Shown here: positions 17,496-26,082 of the stretch, in pieces | How the letters are laid out: each line of letters opens with the position of its first letter | Numbering within the stretch: the first letter of the stretch is position 1 | Assembly (NCBI RefSeq): GCF_025319965.1 | Contig: NZ_CP012549.1 | Coordinates: 62,001 to 126,000 of the forward strand | Reading direction: 5' to 3' | DNA length: 64,000 nucleotides | DNA from: Campylobacter sp. RM16187 | GTDB taxonomy: Bacteria > Campylobacterota > Campylobacteria > Campylobacterales > Campylobacteraceae | Position numbers and translations under genes: made by a program | The notes under the pieces: model-generated | The model's database searches: none | The model's input: the letters and a program-made list of their open reading frames with translations, nothing else | What the model was told of the DNA's origin: nothing

Positions 17496-19607
17496 ATGCA
17501 TAAATTTAGCAAGATGGCCGCCATTGTGCTTTTTGGCGCTTCTATTTCAATGCTTCAAGGCGCAGATACAAAGTCTAGCGCAAAGCGTATGGATGCAAAC
17601 TCTACTGCAGCAACTGCGCAGCTGGATATGGTTTCAGTTACCGCAAACAGAAGCGAAACCGATGTGGCGAAGTATGCTGGACAGGTTAGTATATTAACAC
17701 AAGATAATTTATCAAAATCTCCTTCAATCATTGAAAATTTGGGTCAAATTTCAGGAATTCAACTAGGTGATGATCTTGGCAGGCAAATAGCCCAATCTTA
17801 TAATATTAGAGGATTTGATGATAGAAGTAATAATAGAGTTATTATAGAACAGGATAATATTAGGCGTTCTCCAACTATGTTTTCTAATCTTATCTCATCT
17901 TTTCGTGTTGATAACGACTTGCTAAAAAGGGCTGAAGTCGTAAAAGGAGCATCTTCGGTACTTCATGGTAGTGGAGCTATAGGGGGTATCATTAGTATGC
18001 AAACAAAGAGCGTAGATGACTTTATCATAGGGGATAAAAATTACGGCGTGATGATCGGGCATCGTCAAGAGAGCAATCATATGAACTCAAACCGTGGGGC
18101 ACTTGCGTTTAAGCCTGTGGAAAATTTAGGATTTTTACTTTATGGCAAACATGCCGATTTTGGGAATACAAAATTTGCCGATAAAGGAAATGGAGAGACT
18201 TACGCTCTTGATGATGAGCGTATCAATACACTATTTGGAAAGATTGAGTGGGATATTACGGATGAGCATGAACTAGATTTTAGTGTATTTAATTATCATG
18301 AAAATTTAGTTACGGGCTGGCAATCTTTATGGCATAATGTTGATACTGTATCTGGAGTATTAAAGCAACGCGATTATAATGTAGTGTATAGATATTCTCC
18401 GATAAATAATCCTTGGATAAATTTTTCAGCACAATATTTTAATTCTTATGCTAAATATCATAGAGTAATGACTAATCCTACTCGTGTAGTAAATTATAAA
18501 AACGAAGATAGACGATGGGGAGTGGGAGTCAAAAATGAAAGTATGTTTAATACAGGATTTTTGGAGCATAGATTAGTTATTGGTTTGGATCATGAGCATC
18601 GTAAGGAGGATGCAGTATATAGAGCAAACGGGGTATTATCGGATTTTGGTTCTTTTCCGAATTTTTACAAAGACTATGGATTGTATATTCAAGATATTAT
18701 TAATATAGGAAATCTTGAATTTACTCTTGGAGGTAGATATGATTACTTCAAAAGAGGTGTAAAATTATCAGGAAGAGAAGCTTATTCTGATAAAAGATTT
18801 TCACCAAAAATAGGACTTGCCTATGAAGTGTTTGATGGTATAAATTTGCTTGCCGGATATGCTGAGACATTCAGAGGACCTACTCCAAACGAAACATCAG
18901 CACAAGGTCCTTTAAATATACATTATTACTATTTGCCAAATAACGGTTTAAGGCCTGAGATAGCAAAAGAGTATGAGCTTGGATTTTCTATAGACAAAGA
19001 GAATTTAATCGGAAATGATAGGTTATATTTTAAAGCAACTTATTTTAATGGTTCTATTAATAATATGATTAATTTAAAAGAGCATCCTGAAATGGGCACA
19101 CCTCCTGCGAGTCCAATGTATGCAAGATATGAGAATGTCGATAGTGCTAAACGCAATGGATATGAAATTGAGGCTAGATATAATATAAATAACTTTGCTT
19201 TTAATACGGCATATGATCATATAAAGGTTTATGATAAACAGACTAAAAAGAGAGTTAATGTTTATGCGGATAAAATTTTACTTGGTGGACAATATACGTA
19301 TACGCCTTGGAATTTGACATTGGGTGCAAACATGTCCCATTGGTTAAAGCCGTCAAGGGACACCAAAAGTTTTGTGTCTAGGGGTAAGAAGTATTATTAC
19401 GTAGACAAGAGCTTTACAATAGTAAATTTAAAGGGTAAATGGACTCCGACCAATTTTGAAAACAAGATTTTTGGTCGTGGCTTTAGCTTGAGTTTTGGTA
19501 TAAATAATATATTTGATAAACAATATATTCATCCGAGAAGACATACTGAAACTACCTTAGTAGGCAAAGGTAGAAATTTCTACGTCGACTTTGAAAAGAA
19601 ATTTTAA
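17496..19607 (+). CDS. TonB-dependent outer-membrane receptor, heme/hemoglobin type
   Basis: Outer-membrane beta-barrel that imports a ligand using TonB energy. The 703 residues start with a signal peptide (about 1-22), then a likely TonB box (LDMVSVTA), a plug domain (about 55-170 with NIRGFDDRSNNRV and VVKGASSVLHGSGAIGG), and a barrel ending in the aromatic FEKKF signature. The FRGPT segment followed by a Tyr-rich loop resembles the FRAP region of heme receptors, and the overall look is ChuA-like. No TonB or heme ABC genes are adjacent. The gene is A+T-richer than its neighbours. Heme as ligand is inference. Confidence 0.85.
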   Translation: MHKFSKMAAIVLFGASISMLQGADTKSSAKRMDANSTAATAQLDMVSVTANRSETDVAKYAGQVSILTQDNLSKSPSIIENLGQISGIQLGDDLGRQIAQSYNIRGFDDRSNNRVIIEQDNIRRSPTMFSNLISSFRVDNDLLKRAEVVKGASSVLHGSGAIGGIISMQTKSVDDFIIGDKNYGVMIGHRQESNHMNSNRGALAFKPVENLGFLLYGKHADFGNTKFADKGNGETYALDDERINTLFGKIEWDITDEHELDFSVFNYHENLVTGWQSLWHNVDTVSGVLKQRDYNVVYRYSPINNPWINFSAQYFNSYAKYHRVMTNPTRVVNYKNEDRRWGVGVKNESMFNTGFLEHRLVIGLDHEHRKEDAVYRANGVLSDFGSFPNFYKDYGLYIQDIINIGNLEFTLGGRYDYFKRGVKLSGREAYSDKRFSPKIGLAYEVFDGINLLAGYAETFRGPTPNETSAQGPLNIHYYYLPNNGLRPEIAKEYELGFSIDKENLIGNDRLYFKATYFNGSINNMINLKEHPEMGTPPASPMYARYENVDSAKRNGYEIEARYNINNFAFNTAYDHIKVYDKQTKKRVNVYADKILLGGQYTYTPWNLTLGANMSHWLKPSRDTKSFVSRGKKYYYVDKSFTIVNLKGKWTPTNFENKIFGRGFSLSFGINNIFDKQYIHPRRHTETTLVGKGRNFYVDFEKKF

Positions 19608-19616
19608 CTTATTTTT

Positions 19617-19642
19617 AGAGGCGATAAACGTCGCCTCTTTTC
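19617..19642 (+). terminator. Rho-independent terminator of the heme receptor gene
   Basis: AGAGGCGA and TCGCCTCT form a perfect 8-bp stem with a 6-base loop, followed by a T-rich run, nine bases after the receptor stop. Confidence 0.85.
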
Positions 19643-19718
19643 TTTCTATTTACTAAATACAATTTCTATTATAAAATCGCTTTTGTTATAATACTTTAAA
19701 AATTTATATTGGAATAAA

Positions 19719-20192
19719 ATGACGATAAGAAAAGCTACTAAAAACGATGCAAAGGCTATAATAGAAATGATAAATGAGCTTGCTCTGTATGAGAAGCTTG
19801 AAAGCGAAGTTAAAATAGACGAGAGTGTTTTTGTATCTCATATTTTTGAAAAAGAGCTTGCTAGCGCGTTAGTTGCCGTTAGTGGAGGTGGCGAGATAGT
19901 TGGCTACGCTATATTTTTTCACTCATTTTCTACTTTTTTAGGCAGAGCCGGCATCTATCTTGAAGACTTGTACGTAAAAAAGAAGTTTAGAGGACAAGGG
20001 ATCGGTATGAAATTTATCAAAACCCTTGCCGAAATTTGCGAAGACGAGGGATTTGGACGGCTTGAGTGGGAGTGCCTCGACTGGAATGAGCCAAGTATTA
20101 AATTTTACGAGAGCTTAGGGGCTAAAAGGCAGAACGGTTGGCTAAAATTTAGAATGAGCAGAGAAGAGATAGAGAAGATTAGTAAAATTTAG
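19719..20192 (+). CDS. GNAT-family N-acetyltransferase
   Basis: A 157-residue acetyl-CoA-dependent acetyltransferase. The fold is recognisable from the N-terminal TIRKATKNDAKAIIEMINELA, the central LEDLYVKKKFRGQGIGMKF (motif A, the acetyl-CoA pyrophosphate loop) and LEWECLDWNEPSIKFYESLGA (motif B). The last part resembles spermidine/spermine-type acetyltransferases, so an amine substrate is plausible but not shown. A TATAAT at 19687-19692 gives it its own promoter, and a hairpin overlaps its end. Confidence 0.9.
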   Translation: MTIRKATKNDAKAIIEMINELALYEKLESEVKIDESVFVSHIFEKELASALVAVSGGGEIVGYAIFFHSFSTFLGRAGIYLEDLYVKKKFRGQGIGMKFIKTLAEICEDEGFGRLEWECLDWNEPSIKFYESLGAKRQNGWLKFRMSREEIEKISKI

Positions 20193-20207
20193 GCTCAAAA
20201 AGAGCCT
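20191..20207. terminator. Hairpin between convergent genes
   Basis: AGGCTC and GAGCCT form a 6-bp stem with an A5 loop between the acetyltransferase stop and the convergent EcsC/TerB gene. Tails are A+T-rich on both sides, so it can serve both directions. Confidence 0.6.
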
Positions 20208-20211
20208 AAAT

Positions 20212-21261
20212 TTAGATATTTTGCTTTGTTTGCTCTATTAGCTCCAATGCAGCATTTTCATTAAAATTTATCATTTTTGCGATATTTTTGATAAACATCT
20301 TTTCGGTTATGTGGATTTTCTCATCAACACTAGAGAGTGCTATCAAATCAATAATTAACGCCAAAGCTTCCTGTGGATCAGTCTTAAACAAAGCGTAGTT
20401 TATATCCATTTTTTCGTTATTTCCAAGATATCCTATCAGCTCCATTTCGTCGCTGCTTGCAAAATTTGATTTGGTTATAAAATTTGCGATGTATTCTTGC
20501 TCTTCATCCTCTATTTTGCCATCTATCCTCATTAGGCTTATTAAAATTTTAATCTTCTCTTTTAGTATCTTATCGCCATTTTTGATATCGTTTATAGCAC
20601 TATCAATCTCGTTTTTGGCGTTTTCAAACTCAGCCTTAGCCACTCCAAGCATTTGTATATCCTCATTTGTATCGACCTCATCACACTCATAAATGATTTC
20701 TTTTTCAAAAATTTCCTGTGCCTTTTTACCGATTTTGCTGGTTGAGTATTTAGACCAAGCAGCCATAGCAGCCGCGCCTGCCAGAGGTATCCACTTTGCA
20801 GCCATTGACTTTAGCACCTGCTGTGTCACTCTGCCTCCAAGTGTTTTGATTACACTTTGCAGAACTTTAAGGCTGGTACGCTTTACGATTACTTTTTGAG
20901 CATGAACCGCCACAAGGCCAGAAGCCATATTGCCTACTGCGCCAAATAAAATTTCAAGCATAAGCTCATTGCTGGCTTTTTTACCATTAGCTCTTGCGAT
21001 ATCAGTTATCATAGCCATTTGATTTCTAATCACACTGATGATCTCAGGGATCGCCGCCGCCATACCCAAGGGACCAGGCACCAAGCCCGTAGCACCTGAT
21101 ATACCGGCATTTATGTTGCTGTATTTTGATATGATATTACTTACCTCATATTTGCTTGGCGCTTGATTTTTAGAATAGTATTCATCGCGACTGGCTTGCA
21201 CTGACTCAAACGCGTCACCGATGCCTTGAGAAATCTTGCTCGAGATCTCTTGAGTTGTCAT
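20212..21261 (-). CDS. EcsC-like protein with C-terminal TerB-like domain
   Basis: About 349 residues. The first half has an EcsC-type Gly/Ala-rich region (SGATGLVPGPLGMAAAIPEIISVIRNQ at about 55-80, and a second hydrophobic stretch near 150-165). The second half has acidic TerB-like helices (MRIDGKIEDEEQEYI, then SSVDEKIHITEKMF), repeats associated with tellurite-resistance and stress systems. The precise function is unknown. The ATG at 21261 is preferred over GTG 21267 because AAAGGAG sits five bases upstream. The promoter region contains a 14-base A tract on the coding strand. Confidence 0.7.
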   Translation of the reverse strand: MTTQEISSKISQGIGDAFESVQASRDEYYSKNQAPSKYEVSNIISKYSNINAGISGATGLVPGPLGMAAAIPEIISVIRNQMAMITDIARANGKKASNELMLEILFGAVGNMASGLVAVHAQKVIVKRTSLKVLQSVIKTLGGRVTQQVLKSMAAKWIPLAGAAAMAAWSKYSTSKIGKKAQEIFEKEIIYECDEVDTNEDIQMLGVAKAEFENAKNEIDSAINDIKNGDKILKEKIKILISLMRIDGKIEDEEQEYIANFITKSNFASSDEMELIGYLGNNEKMDINYALFKTDPQEALALIIDLIALSSVDEKIHITEKMFIKNIAKMINFNENAALELIEQTKQNI

Positions 21262-21302
21262 AAACACTCCTTTAATTTTAAGATATTTGATTTATTTTAT
21301 CG

Positions 21303-21316
21303 TTTTTTTTTTTTTT
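21303..21316. repeat. Poly-T/poly-A tract of fourteen between divergent genes
   Basis: Fourteen consecutive T residues (A on the other strand) lie between the EcsC/TerB gene and rarA. Read toward the EcsC/TerB gene the run sits just upstream of GATAAAAT, a possible -10, so it occupies the -35/UP position. It is upstream of the rarA -10 as well. Length variation is expected in such a run. Confidence 0.85.
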
Positions 21317-21353
21317 GAAATTCTTAAAATTTGTCTGGAAATTTAACTTTTTG

Positions 21354-21359
21354 TATAAT
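21354..21359 (+). promoter_or_regulatory. -10 box of rarA
   Basis: TATAAT preceded by TTG, 24 bases before the chosen rarA start codon. No clear -35 hexamer. Confidence 0.55.
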
Positions 21360-21383
21360 TTACAAAAATATCTAAGGAAAGCC

Positions 21384-22571
21384 ATGTTTGCTTTAAAATT
21401 TCGCCCAAAAACTCTTGATGAAATTTGCGGACAGACCGAGATCGTGGAAGTTTTTAAAAAATTTATTGAAAATGAAAAAATCCCGCACAGTATATTTTAC
21501 GGACCTGCGGGCTGTGGTAAGACGAGCTTTGCTAGAGCTGTGGCTGGAGCGATGAGTTATGATTTTTACGAATTTGACGGTGGAAATTTAAAGATCGAAG
21601 AGTTTCGTAAAATTTTAAAAAACTATGAAAACGCGCTAAATAAACCGCTTTTTTTCATTGATGAGATTCACCGTTTAAGCAAGACTCAGCAAGAAGCGCT
21701 TTTGGTTCCGATGGAAAATTATAATGCTATAATCATCGGAGCAAGCACGGAGAATCCATACTTTACTCTAAGTTCGGGTATCAGAAGCCGCTCGATGCTG
21801 TTTGAATTTACTCCGCTTAAAAGGGCTGATTTTGAGAAGTTGCTTAGCCGCGTTAGAGCTGAAGTCGAGTTTGAGATCGATGATGAGGCGCGTGAGTATC
21901 TGTTTAAAAGTAGCGGTGGTGATGCGCGCGGGCTTTTAAATTTGCTTGAATTTGCACTAAATTTAAGCCCCGATATAACTCTTGAAAATTTAAAAATACT
22001 TCGCGCTAACGCTGTTAGTGAAGGAGTTAGCGAAGATGATACGCACTACCACTTGGCAAGTGCCTTTATAAAAAGCATGCGAGGAAGTGACGAAAACGCC
22101 TCCATATACTACCTTGCAAGGCTCATTGATGCCGGCGAAAGCGCGGACTTTATCGCTAGAAGGATGGCGATATTTGCAAGTGAAGATGTGGGTAACGCTA
22201 ACCCAAACGCACTAAATTTAGCCACTAACACACTACTAGCTGTTAGTAAAATCGGCTATCCTGAAGCTAGAATTATCCTAAGTCAGTGTGCTATCTATCT
22301 AGCCTGCTCGCCGAAGTCAAATTCAAGCTACAAGGCGATAAATTCGGCCTTAAAATATGTAAAAACTGAGACTCTTTTAAAAATTCCTCCATACCTTATA
22401 AATACCGCTCCTGAATCCAAAGACTATCTTTATCCGCATAGTTTTGGTGGCTGGGTTGAGCAAAAATATCTCGAAAAACCGCTTAAATTTTATGAGAGCA
22501 AGGGTGTGGGATTTGAAAAAACGCTTGAAGAGTGGATAGCGAAAATAAAATTCAAAAAATATCGTATTTAA
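21384..22571 (+). CDS. rarA: Replication-associated recombination protein A (AAA+ ATPase)
   Basis: DNA-dependent ATPase acting at stalled replication forks, related to clamp-loader subunits. The 395 residues have Walker A GPAGCGKTSFARA, Walker B FIDEIHRL, sensor IGASTENPYF and a C-terminal tetramerisation region with ALNLATNTLLAV. A longer in-frame reading from 21315 exists, but the ATG at 21384 has an AAGGAAAG site and a well-placed promoter; the earlier part lacks family similarity. About 45 residues shorter than E. coli RarA. Confidence 0.93.
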   Translation: MFALKFRPKTLDEICGQTEIVEVFKKFIENEKIPHSIFYGPAGCGKTSFARAVAGAMSYDFYEFDGGNLKIEEFRKILKNYENALNKPLFFIDEIHRLSKTQQEALLVPMENYNAIIIGASTENPYFTLSSGIRSRSMLFEFTPLKRADFEKLLSRVRAEVEFEIDDEAREYLFKSSGGDARGLLNLLEFALNLSPDITLENLKILRANAVSEGVSEDDTHYHLASAFIKSMRGSDENASIYYLARLIDAGESADFIARRMAIFASEDVGNANPNALNLATNTLLAVSKIGYPEARIILSQCAIYLACSPKSNSSYKAINSALKYVKTETLLKIPPYLINTAPESKDYLYPHSFGGWVEQKYLEKPLKFYESKGVGFEKTLEEWIAKIKFKKYRI

Positions 22572-22590
22572 TCTGTATTAAAAAAGTTAC

Positions 22591-22596
22591 TATAAT
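22591..22596 (+). promoter_or_regulatory. -10 box of the Cys-rich peptide operon
   Basis: TATAAT lies 38 bases upstream of the precursor ATG, with AAAAAGGAA as ribosome site at 22620-22628. No metal-regulator operator could be recognised. Confidence 0.5.
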
Positions 22597-22634
22597 ATCA
22601 CTTTCTCAAAATAAATTACCAAAAAGGAATTGTT

Positions 22635-22895
22635 ATGAAAAAGTCTAAAAAAGTAGTAGGCGCACTTCTTGGAGTAGCTTTAACAGGCGCTACAAGCGTA
22701 TTTGCAGCTAGTGCAAACTGCGGAACGGCAAAATGTGGCGGAAGCAAAAACGGTACAGAGGTTAAAAAGGACGTAAACGCTTCATGCGGAACAGCAAAAT
22801 GCGGAGCAACTGATAAAAAAGCTGCACAAAGTGCTTGCGGAGCTTCAAAAGACGGCAAAGCTGCACAAAGCGGATGTGGCGCATCTAAACAATAA
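22635..22895 (+). CDS. Exported Cys-rich precursor peptide of an MNIO (bufferin/Hvf-like) operon
   Basis: An 86-residue peptide with a clear signal sequence (Lys-rich start, hydrophobic core, SVFA cleavage near residue 24). The mature part holds six cysteines, each followed by Gly (29, 34, 51, 56, 68, 81), in two repeat types: CGTAKCG twice and AAQSxCGASK twice. The next genes encode an MNIO enzyme and its DUF2063 partner, which in Caulobacter and Haemophilus systems oxidise Cys residues of exported peptides to thioxo-oxazole-type groups that bind copper. Substrate status is therefore strong inference; modification sites and the metal are unknown. Confidence 0.85.
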   Translation: MKKSKKVVGALLGVALTGATSVFAASANCGTAKCGGSKNGTEVKKDVNASCGTAKCGATDKKAAQSACGASKDGKAAQSGCGASKQ

Positions 22896-22901
22896 TTAAA
22901 A

Positions 22902-23714
22902 ATGCAAAATATCACAAAATGCGGACTCGGACTTAGACGTGAGCATCTAAGTGATATTATAAAAAGCGGATTTAAGCCTGATTTTTGGGAGGTAACTCCT
23001 GAAAATTGGTTTTTTATCCCGCACGCTCATCGGGCAAATTTTGAACAAATAGCCCATGACAATCTTCTTGTAGCCCACAGCGTAACGCTATCTATCGGCT
23101 CTGACATAAAACCAAGTAAGAAATATCTAAAAAATTTAAAAGCTTTTTTGGATAGATATGACATCAAATTTTACTCAGATCATATAAGTTTTTCTACGCT
23201 TAATGCTCATCATACGCACGAGCTTTTGCCACTTCCGCTTACTCATGAAATGTTAAATTTGCTTTGCGAGCGAGTTGAGTATGTGCAAAATGAGCTAAAA
23301 CGCGAGATTATCTTGGAAAACGCTACTTACTATTACACTCTTGAATGCGAAATGAGCGAAACTGAATTTACGAATTTGCTAATGAACAAAAGTGGCGCCA
23401 AGCTGCTGCTAGACGTAAATAACGTCTATGTGAATTCTGTAAATCATAAATTTGATCCGTATAAATTCATAGATGAGCTTGATCTTTCAAGGCTTGGTTA
23501 TATCCATGTGGCAGGACATATGGACGATCGTGACTATAAAATGCTTGTGGATACGCACGGCGGCGATGTTTGCGATGAGGTTTGGCAGTTGCTAGCTTAC
23601 ACACTTAAAAAGCAAAAAGCCCCTTGCATGATAGAGCGCGATAATGAAATCCCTCCTCTTGCCGAGCTTATTACAGAGTATGAAAAAATGCGTGAAATTT
23701 GGAAAAGCGCATGA
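22902..23714 (+). CDS. DUF692/MNIO-family peptide-modifying iron oxidase
   Basis: Multinuclear non-heme iron oxidative enzyme with a TIM-barrel fold (BufB/HvfB type). The 270 residues show the family's markers in order: GLGLR (8-12), EVTPEN (28-33), SDHISF, ILENATYYY, LLLDVNNVYVN, HVAGH, DTHGG and ERDNEIPP, supplying His, Asp and Glu iron ligands. Known relatives modify Cys residues in precursor peptides. Starts six bases after the precursor stop, so it is co-transcribed. Cytoplasmic, acting before export of the precursor. Confidence 0.92.
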   Translation: MQNITKCGLGLRREHLSDIIKSGFKPDFWEVTPENWFFIPHAHRANFEQIAHDNLLVAHSVTLSIGSDIKPSKKYLKNLKAFLDRYDIKFYSDHISFSTLNAHHTHELLPLPLTHEMLNLLCERVEYVQNELKREIILENATYYYTLECEMSETEFTNLLMNKSGAKLLLDVNNVYVNSVNHKFDPYKFIDELDLSRLGYIHVAGHMDDRDYKMLVDTHGGDVCDEVWQLLAYTLKKQKAPCMIERDNEIPPLAELITEYEKMREIWKSA

Positions 23715-24394
23715 GCACCCACAAGAGCCAAAGCAAATTTTTTAAAGAGATAACAGGGCAAGCTAAAGCCTCTTCAAAAGGCGCAAAGCTATATACCGAG
23801 CTTATATTTAATAGATTTTATGAGGTTCTTGCTAACACAAATCCGATCTTGCTTTCAGTGATAGGCGAAGATAAATTCAAAAAAGAAGTTAGCGAATTTA
23901 TAGCTTGCGGTTATGCTAAAACTACGCTTATTTGGCAGCTGCCAAAGGATTTTAGAAAATTTATAAAAGAGCGAAAGAGACTTAAGGAATTTCCTTTCGC
24001 AAGTGATCTTTTGTGGCTTGAATTTAGCGAAGTAGAGCTTTTTATGCAAGATTTTTCGACTTTGAAATTTGATAAATTTAATTGGCAAAATAGATACAAA
24101 ATCTCAAAAAGCGCTAAAGTAAAAATTTTAAATTACAAAGTGCATTTAAAAGAGTTTGATAAAAGAGAAACAAGCTATCTACTTGCGTATTATGATCTAA
24201 AAACCAATCAAGCCGTATATAGAGAAATTTCAAATTTTATGTATGATTTTTTAAGAAATTTAAAGAAATTTAGCGCGTCTGAGCTACTTAAAAATTTACA
24301 AAACGAATATGAATTTGATAAAAAAGCGATGAAAAAAGAGCTTGAAATTTCACTAAAAGAGCTTTGCGGGCTTGGAATTTTAGAGCAAATTTAA
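23711..24394 (+). CDS. DUF2063 (BufC/HvfC-like) partner of the MNIO enzyme
   Basis: A 227-residue protein starting at ATG 23711, overlapping the MNIO stop by four bases. The N-terminal KFFKEITGQ to FYEVLANTNP segment matches the DUF2063 (putative DNA-binding) domain, which in characterised MNIO systems acts as precursor-recognition partner rather than as a regulator. The C-terminal half (about 140-227) looks like a wHTH-type module similar to RiPP recognition elements. It is Lys-rich. Role as substrate-binding partner is inferred from operon position and family. Confidence 0.82.
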   Translation: MSTHKSQSKFFKEITGQAKASSKGAKLYTELIFNRFYEVLANTNPILLSVIGEDKFKKEVSEFIACGYAKTTLIWQLPKDFRKFIKERKRLKEFPFASDLLWLEFSEVELFMQDFSTLKFDKFNWQNRYKISKSAKVKILNYKVHLKEFDKRETSYLLAYYDLKTNQAVYREISNFMYDFLRNLKKFSASELLKNLQNEYEFDKKAMKKELEISLKELCGLGILEQI

Positions 24395-24413
24395 ACTCTT
24401 TTTTGCAAATCTT

Positions 24414-25397
24414 TTATACTAACTCAACTCCCTTGCCTTTAACAACCTCTCCAATTATGTAACCATCAGAGTCAGCTAGCACGCTATCAGCCTTGTCTTT
24501 ACTAACTACAAGCACCAAGCCAACGCCCATGTTAAAGGTTCTCATCATCTCTTCTTCGTTTACTTTTTGAGCGATGATTTTAAAAATTTCAGGCGTTTTT
24601 ATGGCTGATTTTTCTACTTTCGCGCCAAGTCCTTCAGGAAATACCCGAGGCAAATTTTCGACCAATCCGCCACCTGTTATGTGAGCAAGCGCGTTTATCT
24701 TGTCTTTTAGTCGTAAAAAATCGCTCACATAAATTCTAGTTGGCTCAAGTAGCACATCGATAAGCGCTTTGCCTTCTATCTTGTCGTCAAATTTAAGCCC
24801 AAGTTCGCTCACTACTCTTCTCGCCAAAGAAAATCCGTTAGAGTGAAGCCCACTGCTTGGAAGCGCTATTAGCACATCGCCCTCTTTTACAAATTTGCTT
24901 CTATCTATCTCATCTATCTCCGCTATGCCTACCGCAAAGCCGGCTAGATCAAAGTCTTTACCTTCATACATCGATGGCATCTCGGCAGTTTCGCCCCCGA
25001 TAAGTGCGCACTGAGCTAGTTTGCAGCCTTCGGCGATGCCTTTAACCACGGTTGCTGCGCTTTCTATATCAAGTTTTGCAGCTGCGTAGTAGTCGAGGAA
25101 AAAAAGCGGAGTTGCGAAGTTGCAGATGAGATCGTTTACACACATTGCTACGAGATCTTGCCCGACTGTATCAAATTTGTTTGCGTCTATTGCGAGGCGA
25201 AGTTTGGTTCCGACCCCGTCAGTTGCGCCTAAAATGGCAGGATTTTTATATCCGCTTGGCAGCTTTATAGCACCTGAAAATGACCCGATACCGCCTAAGA
25301 CTAGCGGAGTAAAGGTTGATTTTACGTATGGTTTGATCTTCTCAACAAAGCTGTTTCCAGCGTCTATATCCACTCCGGCGTCTTTGTAGCTTATCAT
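24414..25397 (-). CDS. purM: Phosphoribosylformylglycinamidine cyclo-ligase (AIR synthetase)
   Basis: ATP-dependent closure of FGAM to aminoimidazole ribotide in purine synthesis. The 327 residues start SYKDAGVDIDAGN, the family's usual N-terminus, and have GATDGVGTKLRLA, CVNDLICNFATPLFFLDYYA and GGETAEMPSMY, then AHITGGGLVENLPR and FNMGVGLVLVV. Slightly shorter than E. coli PurM. Convergent with the peptide operon and divergent from coaE. Confidence 0.97.
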   Translation of the reverse strand: MISYKDAGVDIDAGNSFVEKIKPYVKSTFTPLVLGGIGSFSGAIKLPSGYKNPAILGATDGVGTKLRLAIDANKFDTVGQDLVAMCVNDLICNFATPLFFLDYYAAAKLDIESAATVVKGIAEGCKLAQCALIGGETAEMPSMYEGKDFDLAGFAVGIAEIDEIDRSKFVKEGDVLIALPSSGLHSNGFSLARRVVSELGLKFDDKIEGKALIDVLLEPTRIYVSDFLRLKDKINALAHITGGGLVENLPRVFPEGLGAKVEKSAIKTPEIFKIIAQKVNEEEMMRTFNMGVGLVLVVSKDKADSVLADSDGYIIGEVVKGKGVELV

Positions 25398-25473
25398 TTT
25401 ATCCCTTTTTGAAATTTGCCTAATTTTAGCTAAAACTTGCTAAAATCGAATTAAAAACCGAGGGCAAAATTTG

Positions 25474-26082
25474 ATGAAATTTAGCAATGCTTTTGTCGTT
25501 ACCGGCACAATCGGAAGCGGCAAAAGCACATTTTTAAACCTTCTTAAGATGCACGGCTTTGAGGTAATCGATGCTGATGAGATATCTCATAAAGAGCTTG
25601 AAGTGTGCAAAGATGAGGTTGTGCGGAAATTTGGCGAGGAAATTTTATATCAAGGCAAGATCAATCGAAAAAAGCTCGGCGCAATCGTGTTTAACGATAA
25701 AGAAGCTCTTAAATGGCTTGAAAATTTGCTTCATTCAAGAATAAATGCAAAAATTTATGAGCTTTGCAGGAAGCTTGAAGCTAAAAATTTGCCTTATTTT
25801 GTGGATATTCCGCTTTATTTTGAAGGGCTTGGAAAGGCTGAATTTGAGCAAGTTGTAGTTGTCTATGCGCCTACAAAAACACTTATAGAGCGTGTGATGA
25901 AGCGAAACGGTTTAAGTTACGAAGAGGCTAAAAAGCGAGTAAAGCTTCAAATGGATATAGAAAAAAAGCGCGAAATGGCTGATTTTGTTATAGATAATAG
26001 CGGAAATTTAAGAGATTTGCAGGCGCAAACCGAGGAGTTTTTAATAAATTTGAAAGGCAGATATGAGAGTATCAAAGTATAA
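25474..26082 (+). CDS. coaE: Dephospho-CoA kinase
   Basis: Last step of coenzyme A synthesis. The ATG at 25474 is chosen over the adjacent TTG because the following FVVTGTIGSGKSTFLNLL gives the normal P-loop position. About 202 residues, with VIDADEISH (substrate Asp), DIPLYFEGLG, VVVYAPTKTLIERVMKRNG and the C-terminal FVIDNSGNL segment. It overlaps dapF by 20 bases, so translation is coupled. Confidence 0.95.
   Translation: MKFSNAFVVTGTIGSGKSTFLNLLKMHGFEVIDADEISHKELEVCKDEVVRKFGEEILYQGKINRKKLGAIVFNDKEALKWLENLLHSRINAKIYELCRKLEAKNLPYFVDIPLYFEGLGKAEFEQVVVVYAPTKTLIERVMKRNGLSYEEAKKRVKLQMDIEKKREMADFVIDNSGNLRDLQAQTEEFLINLKGRYESIKV

Noticed and set aside
21315-21383. Extended N-terminus of rarA from 21315
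   Set aside because: It would run through the promoter TATAAT, lacks a ribosome site and adds residues with no family similarity.
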